This document shows, piece by piece, positions 8,253-17,172 of a stretch of 64,000 nt of DNA. The translations under genes and the position numbers were made by a program. Within the stretch, counting starts at the first letter, position 1; the number at the start of each line of letters is the position of its first letter. This stretch comes from Azotobacter bryophylli (GTDB taxonomy: Bacteria; Pseudomonadota; Gammaproteobacteria; Pseudomonadales; Pseudomonadaceae): positions 434,001 through 498,000 of the forward strand of contig NZ_JBHRSJ010000034.1 of assembly GCF_042643485.1 (NCBI RefSeq), written 5' to 3'. The notes beneath the pieces were generated by a model. It was not told the origin of the DNA. It made no database searches and was given only the letters and a program-made list of their open reading frames with translations.

Positions 8253-9497
8253 ATGCGACACAACCATACCGGCGCGGTGGGCGATTTCCCTACCGAGCTT
8301 TCTGAACGCGTTCAACGCGGGAATATATGGCGTCTTGCCATTGCGCAGGCACTGGCCGGCGCGAATGCGATAGTCATTTACGCTACGGGCGCGATTGTCG
8401 GGAACACGCTCTCGCCAATCCCGGTTCTGGCAACCCTGCCGATTTCAATCTTTGTGGTCGGGATGGCGGCGTGCATCCTTCCGGTGGGGGCGATGGCTCG
8501 GCGTCACGGCCGTCGTGCCGCGTTCCTGGCCGGAACCGCCGCGGGCGTGCTCACCGGCCTGCTGGCAATGGTTGCCGTCATCCTGGGATGGTTCTGGCTC
8601 TTCTGCCTGGCAGCCTTCTTCGGCGGAGGTTACGCCGCCGTGGTACTGACGTTTCGGTTCACGGCCGCCGATGGTGTCGCGCCTGAGCGGCGTGCCCGCG
8701 CTTTGTCGTCGGTCATGGCCGGAGGCATTGCCGCCGGGGTGATCGGTCCTCAACTCGTGACCTGGACCATGGATTTGTGGCCACCGCATACGTTCGCCGC
8801 CACGTTTCTGGTGCAGGCGGCAGTCGCTGCGGTATCGGCGCTCGTCCTGCTCGGGGTGCGGCTGCCGATGCCAACTGCTGCGGAACTGGCGGGCGGCCGC
8901 CCGCTTGCGGCGATCTCGCGGCAACCGTGCTTCATCGCCGCCGCGATTTGCGGTGCGGTGACCTACATGCTGATGAACTTCCTGATGACGGCCGCACCAC
9001 TGGCGATGCACATGTGCGGGCACTCGCAGGAGTCGTCTAACCTGGGGCTGCAGTGGCACGTCATCGCGATGTATGCGCCAAGTTTTTTCACGGGCAAGCT
9101 GATCTCCCGTTTCGGAGCTGGGCGCGTCGCGACCGCGGGCCTGCTGTTGACCGGTCTTTCCGCGGCGGTGGGACTGGGTGGTGTCGATATCGCTCATTTC
9201 TGGTGGGCGCTTGTCCTGCTCGGGGTAGGCTGGAACTTCGGCTTTCTCGGCGCTTCTGCGCTGGTTCTGGAATGCCACCAGCCTGAGGAAAAAACGCGGG
9301 TTCAGTCGCTCAACGACTTCATCGTGTTCGGAGTGATGGCCATCGGCTCCTTCTCTTCTGGTGGCCTGCTGAATGCTTATGGCTGGAATACGGTGCTGTG
9401 GGTATCTTTCGCTCCGCTTGCCCTGGCAGTCGTGGCGCTTGCGATGGCGAAGCGCAGAGGAGAGCCCGACCTCATCGAACAGGGCCGAACCCCATAG
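8253..9497 (+). CDS. Major facilitator superfamily transporter
   Basis: A 414-residue polytopic membrane protein with about twelve hydrophobic segments. The loop between TM2 and TM3 reads GAMARRHGRRAAFLAG, a clear MFS motif A variant, and the second half repeats the organisation (GKLISRFGAGRVATAGLLL). It follows the amine oxidase gene after 53 bases on the same strand and is the last intact gene of the LysR-flanked cluster. Export of a product or uptake of the cluster's substrate are both possible. The ATG at 8253 gives a 25-residue cytoplasmic N-terminus; no better start is seen. Confidence 0.9.
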   Translation: MRHNHTGAVGDFPTELSERVQRGNIWRLAIAQALAGANAIVIYATGAIVGNTLSPIPVLATLPISIFVVGMAACILPVGAMARRHGRRAAFLAGTAAGVLTGLLAMVAVILGWFWLFCLAAFFGGGYAAVVLTFRFTAADGVAPERRARALSSVMAGGIAAGVIGPQLVTWTMDLWPPHTFAATFLVQAAVAAVSALVLLGVRLPMPTAAELAGGRPLAAISRQPCFIAAAICGAVTYMLMNFLMTAAPLAMHMCGHSQESSNLGLQWHVIAMYAPSFFTGKLISRFGAGRVATAGLLLTGLSAAVGLGGVDIAHFWWALVLLGVGWNFGFLGASALVLECHQPEEKTRVQSLNDFIVFGVMAIGSFSSGGLLNAYGWNTVLWVSFAPLALAVVALAMAKRRGEPDLIEQGRTP

Positions 9498-9531
9498 TTC
9501 CCTGTTGGAACGGGACGACCGAGGCCTGAGG

Positions 9532-9930
9532 AATGGCGGTGGGAACGCTCACGCCGACCTGGTCGGCGAACGAGGAATCAACCATAGCGCCTCGACGTTG
9601 GGCGGCGCCCTGCTCATGAGCTACGATTTCGGTTCGGATTCCTCCCCCGCGGGATTGCGCTTGCCGGGCTTCAAGCTGCCAGTGCGCCTCGAATACATTT
9701 CCTCTTCGGCCAATGCGGACAACGGCGCTCCGAACCTGCTGGGTTACGGAGCGGGCAGCGAGGCCTGGTCGTTCACGGTCACGCCGACCCACCAGTACCA
9801 GCGGTTCTTCACCCGTGCCGACTTGGCTTATGTCGGCGCATCCAACACGAGTTCGGGCATGGCCTTTGGCTCGAGTGGCAACAGACGTTCGGAAAGTCGA
9901 GCCATGATCGAGGCCGGTATCTTCTTCTAA
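9532..9930 (+). pseudogene. 3' remnant of an outer-membrane beta-barrel (porin-like) gene
   Basis: The frame reads GERGINHSASTLGGALLMSYDFGSDSS, then GFKLPVRLEYISSSANADNGAPNLLGYG and a series of amphipathic strands, ending EAGIFF with a terminal Phe as in outer-membrane barrels. Roughly 130 residues remain, which corresponds to the last several strands of a barrel porin in the BBP2/OmpL-like group. There is no signal peptide or credible start, and the frame begins just after the MFS stop, so the 5' portion seems deleted. It could be the residue of a porin that once served the neighbouring transport cluster. Confidence 0.6.
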
Positions 9931-10582
9931 AACGGGGGCACGACTCGACTGCCTCTGCAGGCATTGACGCATCATCTATCGGCTGAATTGGCAAACCGGG
10001 CGACCAATCGCACTGCACTTTGCCAGTCCAAGTAGGCTTCATATCGGGTGGGGGCAATCCACGCAGGATTGCGCCCCTACTTCCCCCTGAGCACGCGTAG
10101 CGCCGGTCCGCTTGTGTGCTGCGCAGACGGCATCCAGTCGGGCAGGCTGCATTAGTTGGTGGTGACGGCTCCGCCTTGTTCGCAAATCGTCTCGCATCCG
10201 CGTCGGCCACTCCAGTTCCGACTGCTTGAACTGGGCGAAGGGAAGGGCCTTATGGCGCGGCATGATCCGCAGGCTCCCCAGGGGCCGCGTGACGTATGAC
10301 GTACAGCAAATTCCGTTTCCGCTGAATCAGACATCAATCACTGTCCCCGAAGGGCAATAGCGGGCGGATAGCCAGTAGGGCGGTCAGTCCCGGATCAACC
10401 TGGGCCAGCACCTTCCCGCTTCCGGTGGGCGCCCCCGACCACTGGGCATTTCCTCCTGAACTATTCGAATCGCAGTTCCCTCTACTTCCCAGGGCGGGAC
10501 ATCTGCCTGCCGCTTTCGTGAAGCGCCAGAACGCCAAGGAGCACTCGATAGGGAGATTGCGATCAACCGTGAGGAGGACTCT
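9931..10582. other. Gene-free spacer with one stem-loop
   Basis: No credible gene was found between the porin remnant and the manganese catalase. GGGGGCAATCC and GGATTGCGCCCC (about 10050-10078) can fold into a hairpin around a short loop, but no T-run follows on either strand. The last 12 bases contain the GAGGAGG ribosome binding site of the catalase gene. Confidence 0.4.
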
Positions 10583-11467
10583 ATGTTCGTCCACAATCAG
10601 CGTCTTCAATATACCGTCCGGGTTGCGGAGCCGAATCCTGGGCTGGCCAATCTGCTGCTGGAGCAGTTCGGCGGGCCCCAGGGCGAGCTTGCCGCCGCAA
10701 TGCGCTATTTCACCCAGGGCCTGGCCGAGGACGATCCGGGCCGCAAGGACCTGCTGATGGACATCGCTACCGAGGAGCTCAGCCATCTGGAGGTCATCGG
10801 CTCGATCGTCGGCATGCTGAACAAGGGCGCCAAGGGCCAACTGGCCGAGGCGGTGGAGCAGGAGGCCGATCTCTACCGCTCCCTGACCGGCGGCGGCAAC
10901 GATTCCCACGTGACTGCCCTGCTGTACGGCGGCGGGCCGTCCCTGACCAACTCCGGTGGTGTGCCCTGGAGCGCGGCCTACATCGACACCATCGGCGAGC
11001 CCACGGCCGACCTGCGCTCCAACATCGCGGCCGAGGCACGGGCCAAGATCATCTACGAGCGCCTGGTCAACGTCACCGACGACCCGGGCATCAGGGAAGC
11101 GCTCACCTTCCTGATGACCCGCGAAATCGCCCACCAGAAGTCGTTCGAAAAGGCCCTGCATTCCATCCAGCCGAATTTCCCGCAAGGGAAGCTGCCGGGC
11201 ATGCCGGAGATGGCCAAGACCTACTTCAATATGTCCCAGGGCGCGGCGGACCTGCGCGGCCCCTGGAACCAGGGCGACGAATGGGTCTACGTCGAGTCGC
11301 CGCAGCCGGCGGTCGACGGCGGGACCGGCATGGCGGCGGTCGATCTGCCGAGCAAGGACGAACAGGCCCTGAAGCAGATGGCCACGCGCACCTTGTCGGA
11401 CACCGCGTCCAACCCGGTCACCGGCGCGGATATCGGCTCCGGCACCCTGCATAAGAAGACCGCGTAA
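10583..11467 (+). CDS. Manganese (non-heme) catalase
   Basis: A 294-residue dimanganese catalase that dismutates hydrogen peroxide in the cytoplasm. The four-helix bundle ligands are in place: Glu35 (GPQGELAAAMRYF), Glu65 and His68 (ATEELSHLE), Glu151 (IAAEARAKIIYE) and His184 with Glu181 (TREIAHQKSF). The C-terminal tail (PWNQGDEWVYVESPQPAVDGG) matches the family. It is preceded by a strong ribosome binding site, GAGGAGG, five bases before ATG. The gene stands alone and faces the HD-GYP gene. In pseudomonads such catalases are often stationary-phase or stress controlled, but no promoter could be identified here. Confidence 0.96.
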   Translation: MFVHNQRLQYTVRVAEPNPGLANLLLEQFGGPQGELAAAMRYFTQGLAEDDPGRKDLLMDIATEELSHLEVIGSIVGMLNKGAKGQLAEAVEQEADLYRSLTGGGNDSHVTALLYGGGPSLTNSGGVPWSAAYIDTIGEPTADLRSNIAAEARAKIIYERLVNVTDDPGIREALTFLMTREIAHQKSFEKALHSIQPNFPQGKLPGMPEMAKTYFNMSQGAADLRGPWNQGDEWVYVESPQPAVDGGTGMAAVDLPSKDEQALKQMATRTLSDTASNPVTGADIGSGTLHKKTA

Positions 11468-11638
11468 TCCGCTCCTGCTCTACCCATCCGACCCGGTGCA
11501 GGCCGGGGCGGGTGGATCACCTTGCGATTGGCAGCATCGTAGAATGCGCCGCTTGGCAACCCGTTACGGTCGCAAGCCGGCGCATTTCATGGCCCCTCTG
11601 GTCTCACCGTCATTGGGAGAGGTGAATGTCGATTCGGC

Positions 11639-12865
11639 CTAGGGAAGCCACAAGGTTTCCAGATGGTCGAGCCCCCACTTCGCTGGATCCTCGCGCCCGA
11701 TGATTCTCTCCGTGCAACCCGGCGCCGACAGGTCGACGATTTCCGGCGTGATATGGCTTTTGCTCCGGATCGAGAAGAACACATTGATCCGGGGCTCCAG
11801 CAAGCTCTTCGAGGACTGCTCGATGACGATGCCCAAGCGCTCGGACTTGAGGCGCACCAACGAGCCGACCGGGTAGATGCCGATGCTCTTCACGAAAGCC
11901 TGGAACACCCGCTTGTCGAAGTGTCCGCCCGTCCACTCGGCCATCTTGCGCAGCGATTCGGCCGGATCCCAGCCGGCCTTGTACGGGCGGTTCGAGGTCA
12001 CCGCATCGTAGACGTCGCAGATGGCTCCCATCCTGGCATACAGACTGATTTCGTCGCCCTTGAGCCCTTCCGGATAGCCGGAACCGTCCATCTTCTCGTG
12101 GTGGTGGAGCACCACGTCGAGCACCAGCTCGCAGACGCCGTTGTCATTGGCCAGCAGGCGGTAGCCCTCTTCGGGGTGCGTCTTGATGAGCTGGAACTCC
12201 TCGTCGCTCAGGCGACCGGGCTTGTTGATGATATCCATCGGGATCATGGCCTTGCCCAAGTCGTGCAACAGGCCGGCGACGCCGACCCGGCGCAGGAGCG
12301 CCTCGTCCAGATCCAGCTGCCGGCCGAGCGCGATCATCAGCGCGCAGACGGCCACCGAGTGCATGTAGGTATAGTCGTCCGCCGTCTTCAGCCGCGCCAG
12401 GCTGATCAGGGCGCCGGGGTTGCGCAGGATCGACTGGGAAATGCTGTCGACCAGCAGTTCGATGCGCTGGCTGTCGACCGCCTTGCCCATCCGCGCTTCC
12501 TGGAACATCGTGGTCACGGCCTGGCGCGAGTGCTCGCAGAGCATCGCCGCCCGCTTGTATTCCTCTTCGATGGGCGTCAGCCGTGCCACTCGCCCGGCCC
12601 GGGCGGCCTCCTGCAGCGCGGCCTCGGCCTGCCCGCGGGTTTCCGCCTCGGAAACGAACTCGACATCGTCGGCCACATCCAGCCCTTTCGAACTGTCGAT
12701 CCAAACTTCCTTGATGCTGCTGGCGAGAATGCGCCGGAGGTCATGCGGGTCGTCGATCACGAAAGAGTGACGGCCGAACCAGAAGGGATGCTCGATCCAT
12801 GAGCCGCAGAACTCTTTGACGAACATGCCCAATCTGAGTTGGGCGACGCTGATTTTTTTTAGCAT
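11639..12865 (-). CDS. HD-GYP domain c-di-GMP phosphodiesterase with N-terminal DUF3391
   Basis: A 408-residue cytoplasmic signalling enzyme that hydrolyses cyclic di-GMP. The N-terminal ~130 residues (KKISVAQLRLGMFV, then DDPHDLRRILASSIKEVWID) are the DUF3391 domain that often accompanies HD-GYP. The catalytic domain spans about 145-330 and shows GLLHDLGKAMIP, KTHPEEGY, HHHEKMDGSGYP and the downstream GAICDVYDAVTSNRPYK, so the HD pair and the GYP tripeptide are intact. The ATG at 12865 is chosen because GAGAGGAG precedes it by nine bases; an upstream in-frame GTG at 12886 lies on the other side of that site. It is monocistronic, convergent with the catalase gene. Confidence 0.95.
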   Translation of the reverse strand: MLKKISVAQLRLGMFVKEFCGSWIEHPFWFGRHSFVIDDPHDLRRILASSIKEVWIDSSKGLDVADDVEFVSEAETRGQAEAALQEAARAGRVARLTPIEEEYKRAAMLCEHSRQAVTTMFQEARMGKAVDSQRIELLVDSISQSILRNPGALISLARLKTADDYTYMHSVAVCALMIALGRQLDLDEALLRRVGVAGLLHDLGKAMIPMDIINKPGRLSDEEFQLIKTHPEEGYRLLANDNGVCELVLDVVLHHHEKMDGSGYPEGLKGDEISLYARMGAICDVYDAVTSNRPYKAGWDPAESLRKMAEWTGGHFDKRVFQAFVKSIGIYPVGSLVRLKSERLGIVIEQSSKSLLEPRINVFFSIRSKSHITPEIVDLSAPGCTERIIGREDPAKWGLDHLETLWLP

Positions 12866-13447
12866 TGTCGACAGCTCCTCTCGCACGAAGTGGATGAAGC
12901 GGGCAGATCAACGGAAGCGCGACCGGGGGTGGTGCTTTCCGTAAATATCCGCGCACGGGCACGATTCGAGGCTGGTTCTAATTTATATTTGTTATATGCA
13001 AATAATGTAAAGTAATAAGGCGCGTGTGGCAATGTGCCTCTACCGCGGGATCTTCCGGCTACCGGTGGGGGACGGCGATGAGCGCCATGTGGGTGTGCGG
13101 TGAGTCGACGCTGCGCCCGTCTCGCTCAGGCCCCGGCCTCCATTGGCTGGGGTGTGAGCGCTTGTTCGCGGCCTGGGGGACCCGCAGGCGTTGGCGAGAC
13201 CTGTCCAACCTGTCGATCAGACTACGGGGGCGTCCGGCCGGGGAGGGCAGGGGGAAACGCTGGCTCCGGATTTCCCGTTGGGCTGGTTCTAGCGGTCGAG
13301 GTACCAAGGCATGGGGCTGCCTGGTAAAGGCATTTGGCGCCAGGCCTCGTGCAGATTCGCTGCCGAGACCTGGCGTTCTTGCGTACGCTTTACGGAGCCG
13401 TTGGAACTGTCGGTGAGTCCCAACGCCGATGGATCGGGAGCGGGCTT
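12866..13447. other. Spacer between HD-GYP and OprD genes
   Basis: No convincing gene is present; a 130-codon plus-strand frame (13024-13416) lacks any family resemblance and has atypical composition. The AT-rich stretch around 12980-13020 probably holds the HD-GYP promoter. A hairpin, TACCAAGGCA (13302-13311) and TGCCTGGTA (13318-13326), lies downstream of oprD but lacks a T-run. Confidence 0.35.
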
Positions 13448-14740
13448 TTAGAGCAGGGAAATGGAGTAGTTCACGATCGCCATGGCCTCGTCCATGTCTT
13501 GGGTATCGTTGCCGCGCAGCGAGGCATGACGCAGGGTCAGGCCCAGGCCTTTCAACGGGCCGCTCTGCAGCGCGTAGTCGACGCGCAGATCGCGCTCCCA
13601 CTCGCTGTTGTCCTTGCCCTTGGCATTGATGCCCTGACCGTTGAAATACATCGCACTGGCTCTCAGGCCCGGCACGCCGAGCTGGGCGAAGTCGTAGCTG
13701 TAGCTCCCGACCCAGGTCTTCTCGCCGGAGCTGGTGAACTTATTTGACTGGGAGTTGGTGATCAGGTAGAGCGAACGACCGTTGCCCGAGTTGATATGGG
13801 GGAAGTCGCTGTTGCCCGTGACCTGCTGATAGCCGACGCCCAGGGCATGGCCTTTCAGGCTGTAGGTGAACATGGCACTCCATAGATGGTTGTCCACCTC
13901 CCCACTGTGCTTGTCCCCGGATGCCCAGTAGCCGCCGATGCGGTAACCGTCGGCCCGACCGGCTGCACTACCATTCCTACCGTCCGAGTAGCTCTCGAAA
14001 TAGCGCAAGTCGGTCTTCAGGGCGCCCACCGGCAATTTCCAGTTATGCACCAGACCGAAGAAGTGCTGGCTGTAGAAATGATTCAGAGTGCCATAGTAGT
14101 ACTGCAGCAGCAGGTCCTTGTTCACCTTGTAGTCGGCGCCAGTGAAGTAGAACTCGTTGCTGTCCGGACTGGTTCTGGAGATATGCATCCCTTCCCGGTT
14201 GGAGGAGTTACGATCAAGGACGTGATCGATCCGGCCTGCGGTCAGAGTTAGGTTCTCGATCTCGTTGGAGGTGACTTGCACGCCCTGCCACATCTGCGGC
14301 AACAAGCGCAAATCCCCAGTGCCTAGGACTGGCGTCATCGGTTTCAGGGTGCCGACCCTCGCCACGGTTTTGGAATAGCGGAGCTTGCCGGTCAGTCCGA
14401 GCCGGCTGAAATCGCGCTCGGCCGTGCCGGGGCTTTGCTGCGGGAAAACCTGCCCTCCTATTCCGGCCTGCGTCAGGCGGTAACCATACTGAGCCGTGGC
14501 ATCGATACCGACGCCGACGATCCCCTGGGTGAAGCCGGATTGATAGTCGAGAATGAATCCCTGGCCCCACTCCTTGTCGGACGGGGCGGGCTCATTACGA
14601 ACATCCCGGCTGTAATACAGATTGCGCAGCGAAAGCGTGGCCTTGCTGTCCTCGAAAAAGCCCCCGGCAAAGGCCGGTTCTGCCATGGGCAGCCCCAGGA
14701 CCCCCGCTAGAACGGCCAGACTCAGATTGGATTTTTGCAT
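13448..14740 (-). CDS. OprD-family outer-membrane porin
   Basis: A 430-residue substrate-specific porin of the Pseudomonas OprD family. A signal peptide with cleavage after AEPAFA is followed by GGFFEDSKATLSLRNLYYSRD, the family's hallmark first strand. Further landmarks are the WGQGFILDYQSGFTQGIVGVGIDA segment, RVGTLKPMTPVLGTGDLRLLPQMWQGVQV, and the final strands HASLRGNDTQDMDEAMAIVNYSISLL. Length agrees with the 420-450 usual for the family. OprD paralogs each take up a small set of carboxylates or amino acids; the sequence does not tell which one. It is monocistronic; the long upstream spacer contains palindromes that could bind a GntR-type regulator. Confidence 0.95.
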   Translation of the reverse strand: MQKSNLSLAVLAGVLGLPMAEPAFAGGFFEDSKATLSLRNLYYSRDVRNEPAPSDKEWGQGFILDYQSGFTQGIVGVGIDATAQYGYRLTQAGIGGQVFPQQSPGTAERDFSRLGLTGKLRYSKTVARVGTLKPMTPVLGTGDLRLLPQMWQGVQVTSNEIENLTLTAGRIDHVLDRNSSNREGMHISRTSPDSNEFYFTGADYKVNKDLLLQYYYGTLNHFYSQHFFGLVHNWKLPVGALKTDLRYFESYSDGRNGSAAGRADGYRIGGYWASGDKHSGEVDNHLWSAMFTYSLKGHALGVGYQQVTGNSDFPHINSGNGRSLYLITNSQSNKFTSSGEKTWVGSYSYDFAQLGVPGLRASAMYFNGQGINAKGKDNSEWERDLRVDYALQSGPLKGLGLTLRHASLRGNDTQDMDEAMAIVNYSISLL

Positions 14741-15656
14741 TTTTCTTCATACTCCTAGGTGAGTAACAGCGAGGCGCTATCCCTTGGCGGCCTGCACGAA
14801 ACGACCGCCCCATCCGGTCGGCATGGCAATCAAACGATTGGAAATGAGCTCCAGCTTCGCTCGTCGGCTTTTGGGTTCTTCGAGTTCTATGTCCTGAGCC
14901 TTGGGCAGGCGCGCCGGGATTGTCGCCCGCTGACGGCTGCGCCTGATCACGATCGATGCGCCTGGGTAGTGGCATGCGCCGTCGTCGAGTTCCTGCTGGG
15001 TTGCACGGCGAGCCGCACTCCTACAGCGCCTGGCTCAGGTGCTGTTTTATATGCGACAGGCCATACGATCGTCCTTGTTTCTGGACAAGAAGCAAGAAAC
15101 CCGCCACGTGTCTTTATTTGGCCTTAAAAGCTATATAAATCAATAAGTTGCTATGGGTTTTGCGTTGACGCCCGTCTGCGTTTGCTTGTCACAAAGGCAT
15201 TAAAAAAGGCCTTTTTTATGTTGCCTTGTATACAACGTGACAAGTGGCAAGGGCTTGGGTAGGCGGGGTAGGGGAAATTCAACCGCTGACATGAATATCT
15301 CCACATGCAGAATCTGGCGACGGCTCGGATGATTCCGAGCTGGAGGGCAAAGGCCCCGTTCTCTTCATGCGGCTCAGCGGTTGGCCGTCGAGTGCGCGAC
15401 AGTATTAAATTTAATGGAATATTAATTTTATTTTAAATAACTTTTAACGATTATCTTATAGTGAGCCACTTGCATGGCAGGTGGTGCTATCTCGAGGCTG
15501 AGGCCGGCAGCTTTCTCGCACGCAGGCACACCAGTTCAGGCACCACAGCCGGATGACGGCCGATGCCCCGGGCTGCTAGGCCTATACTGCCTCTGTCGAT
15601 ACGCATGGACCTCGCCTTCCGTGAGGTCCCGGTGGATGAATGACGGAGATCCAGCC
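14741..15656. other. Long palindrome-rich, AT-rich spacer
   Basis: No gene can be supported here. Three perfect palindromes occur: AAAAAAGGCCTTTTTT (15203-15218), embedded in a longer imperfect dyad AAGGCA...TGCCTT (15194-15227); TTGTATACAA (15226-15235), the type of site bound by FadR/FCD-subfamily GntR repressors; and ATTAAATTTAAT (15404-15415). The stretch 15400-15465 is strongly AT-rich compared with the flanks and could hold the promoter of the following gene. Confidence 0.5.
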
Positions 15657-15992
15657 ATGAAGCCCCAGCACAAGACCCTGCTCGCCACCTCCCTGGCCTT
15701 TGGCCTGCTCGCTGCGCAACTGTCGCCGGTCAGCGCGCAGAGCGAGCGTGACGCCCCTCCATCGCAGACTCCCCCGGCCCACGACACCCAGCCGGTCGAG
15801 AAGACCCACGACAAGAACATGAAACCCATGAGGGAGCATGTCCCCGAGAAAATGGATCACTCCGGGAGGGGCTACACCCATGAGCAGATGCGCAAGAGCC
15901 ATGAGCATCAGATGAAGGAAGAGCAAAGGCAGATGGACTCCGGTCAGGGGGGAGGAGACCGGACGAACCACGACTCCGAGGAGGAGCAATAG
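15657..15992 (+). CDS. Small exported Met/His-rich protein, unknown function
   Basis: A 111-residue protein with a signal peptide (KTLLATSLAFGLLAAQLSPVSAQ, cut after SAQ). The mature part is low in hydrophobic residues and highly charged, with many Met, His, Glu, Asp and Lys residues: HDKNMKPMREHVPEKMDHS, EQMRKSHEHQMKEEQRQMDS. Such composition suggests an unstructured periplasmic protein with possible metal binding (copper(I) through Met/His). CGGAGA lies eight bases before the ATG at 15657. A cytochrome c gene with a His-rich tail follows on the same strand after 221 bases. No family was recognised. Confidence 0.65.
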   Translation: MKPQHKTLLATSLAFGLLAAQLSPVSAQSERDAPPSQTPPAHDTQPVEKTHDKNMKPMREHVPEKMDHSGRGYTHEQMRKSHEHQMKEEQRQMDSGQGGGDRTNHDSEEEQ

Positions 15993-16213
15993 AAGGGCTG
16001 CGCGGGCTCTGAGCCTGGGAACGATGCCCAGCACCGTGCTGCCCAGCCGAAGCGCGCGGAGTGGCCACTCCGGAAGAGGGGCTGCCCGTCCCGGCGTTCG
16101 GCTCCCGTATCGATGCCGACCACTCGCGCTTCGGGCAATGCGGACGATCCGCTGCGCATGAGGGCCCGCTGGTCGGCATACCCGTCTGGAGGGGGCTGGT
16201 TTCGAGGCGCTGA

Positions 16214-16798
16214 ATGAACGGAACAAGCAAGGCAGTGCTCCTGACCGGCCTGGCCACCCTGGTGGCGGCCGGCATCCTGTATTCGGGGCTGATCAATGTC
16301 GGCGCCGACGATCCCCATCTGGCTCCGGTGTATGCGCTCTTGAACATGGCCCGGGAGCGGTCGATCGCCATCCGGGCCAGGGGCATCGTAGTACCCGATC
16401 TGGGTAACGAGGCGCAGATCCGGGAAGGAGCCGGCAATTACGACTCCATGTGCGTGGGGTGCCATCTGTCGCCGGGCATGGCCCCGACCGAACTGAGCCG
16501 CAACCTCTATCCGGCTCCGCCCAGCCTGGTCCGGCTGGGCGTCGACGGGGATCCGGCGAAGGCTTTCTGGATCATCAAGCATGGGATCAAGGCCACCGGA
16601 ATGCCCGCCTGGGGCAAGAGTATGGCGGACGAGCATATCTGGGCTCTGGTGGCATTCATCGAGCGGCTTCCCCAGCTCGATCCGCAGAGCTATCGAGCTC
16701 TTGTCGCCTCGAGTGGCGGGCATCGACATGGTGGCGGCGAGACGCAGATTCACCATCGTCATGCGGATGACTTGCCCGCCGAAGACCACGATCACTGA
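16214..16798 (+). CDS. Membrane-anchored c-type cytochrome with His-rich tail
   Basis: A 194-residue class I cytochrome c. An N-terminal hydrophobic segment (residues 7-27) anchors or exports it. The heme-binding site CVGCH is at residues 80-84, and the likely distal Met is Met130 in IKATGMPAWG. The region between (SPGMAPTELSRNLYPAPPSL) is typical of cytochrome c subunits that accept or donate electrons in periplasmic dehydrogenases. The last ~25 residues are unusually His-rich (GGHRHGGGETQIHHRHADDLPAEDHDH), suggesting metal binding or a sensor function. No partner oxidoreductase gene is adjacent. Heme attachment would depend on the cell's general maturation system. Confidence 0.87.
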   Translation: MNGTSKAVLLTGLATLVAAGILYSGLINVGADDPHLAPVYALLNMARERSIAIRARGIVVPDLGNEAQIREGAGNYDSMCVGCHLSPGMAPTELSRNLYPAPPSLVRLGVDGDPAKAFWIIKHGIKATGMPAWGKSMADEHIWALVAFIERLPQLDPQSYRALVASSGGHRHGGGETQIHHRHADDLPAEDHDH

Positions 16799-17062
16799 CA
16801 GGCCAGCCTGTCGGGCCGGCTCCAGGTAGGCCATCCCGGCTTGCGCGCCGGAATGGTGGCCAGCAATCCCATGTCTGCCCGATGGCTGAGTCCTACTTCC
16901 GCCGATGCCCGGGATGGCTCCGTACCGGCATGGGAAATGCCGACGCCCGGTAGCGGGCGTAGGGAGCGGCGGTCCGAGCGGCGTACCGCCTCTACCGCCC
17001 TCGGTCCTGCTCGACACCCGTCCTGGCTACCCGCGTCAATGGTAATCATGGCTTGGTATATT

Positions 17063-17123
17063 TATTCTTAAATAGAATAAATATAACTTTTCTTATTATT
17101 TTTAAACGTTATATATTCTATTT
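17063..17123. repeat. Extended AT-rich inverted repeat upstream of the FadL-type gene
   Basis: The left arm AAATAGAATAAATATAAC (17070-17087) and right arm GTTATATATTCTATTT (17108-17123) are complementary along all 16 positions except for a two-base insertion in the left arm. A further TATTCT at 17063-17068 pairs with AGAATA at 17074-17079. The repeat ends 49 bases before the start codon, so it overlaps the probable promoter or leader. A hairpin in the mRNA leader or a regulator site are both possible. Confidence 0.6.
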
Positions 17124-17172
17124 AATCATGCTCCTAAACAGGCTTATGCCATGACGTTCAGGAGCGAACCGC

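Noticed and set aside
13024..13416. 130-codon plus-strand frame between HD-GYP and OprD genes
   Set aside because: Trp/Arg/Gly-rich, no ribosome binding site and no resemblance to known proteins.
14759..15127. 122-codon plus-strand frame upstream of oprD
   Set aside because: Starts at the oprD leader, unusual composition, no start signal; more likely control DNA.
15203..15218. AAAAAAGGCCTTTTTT as a rho-independent terminator
   Set aside because: The palindrome has no loop and only four GC pairs, and no gene ends close by on either strand.
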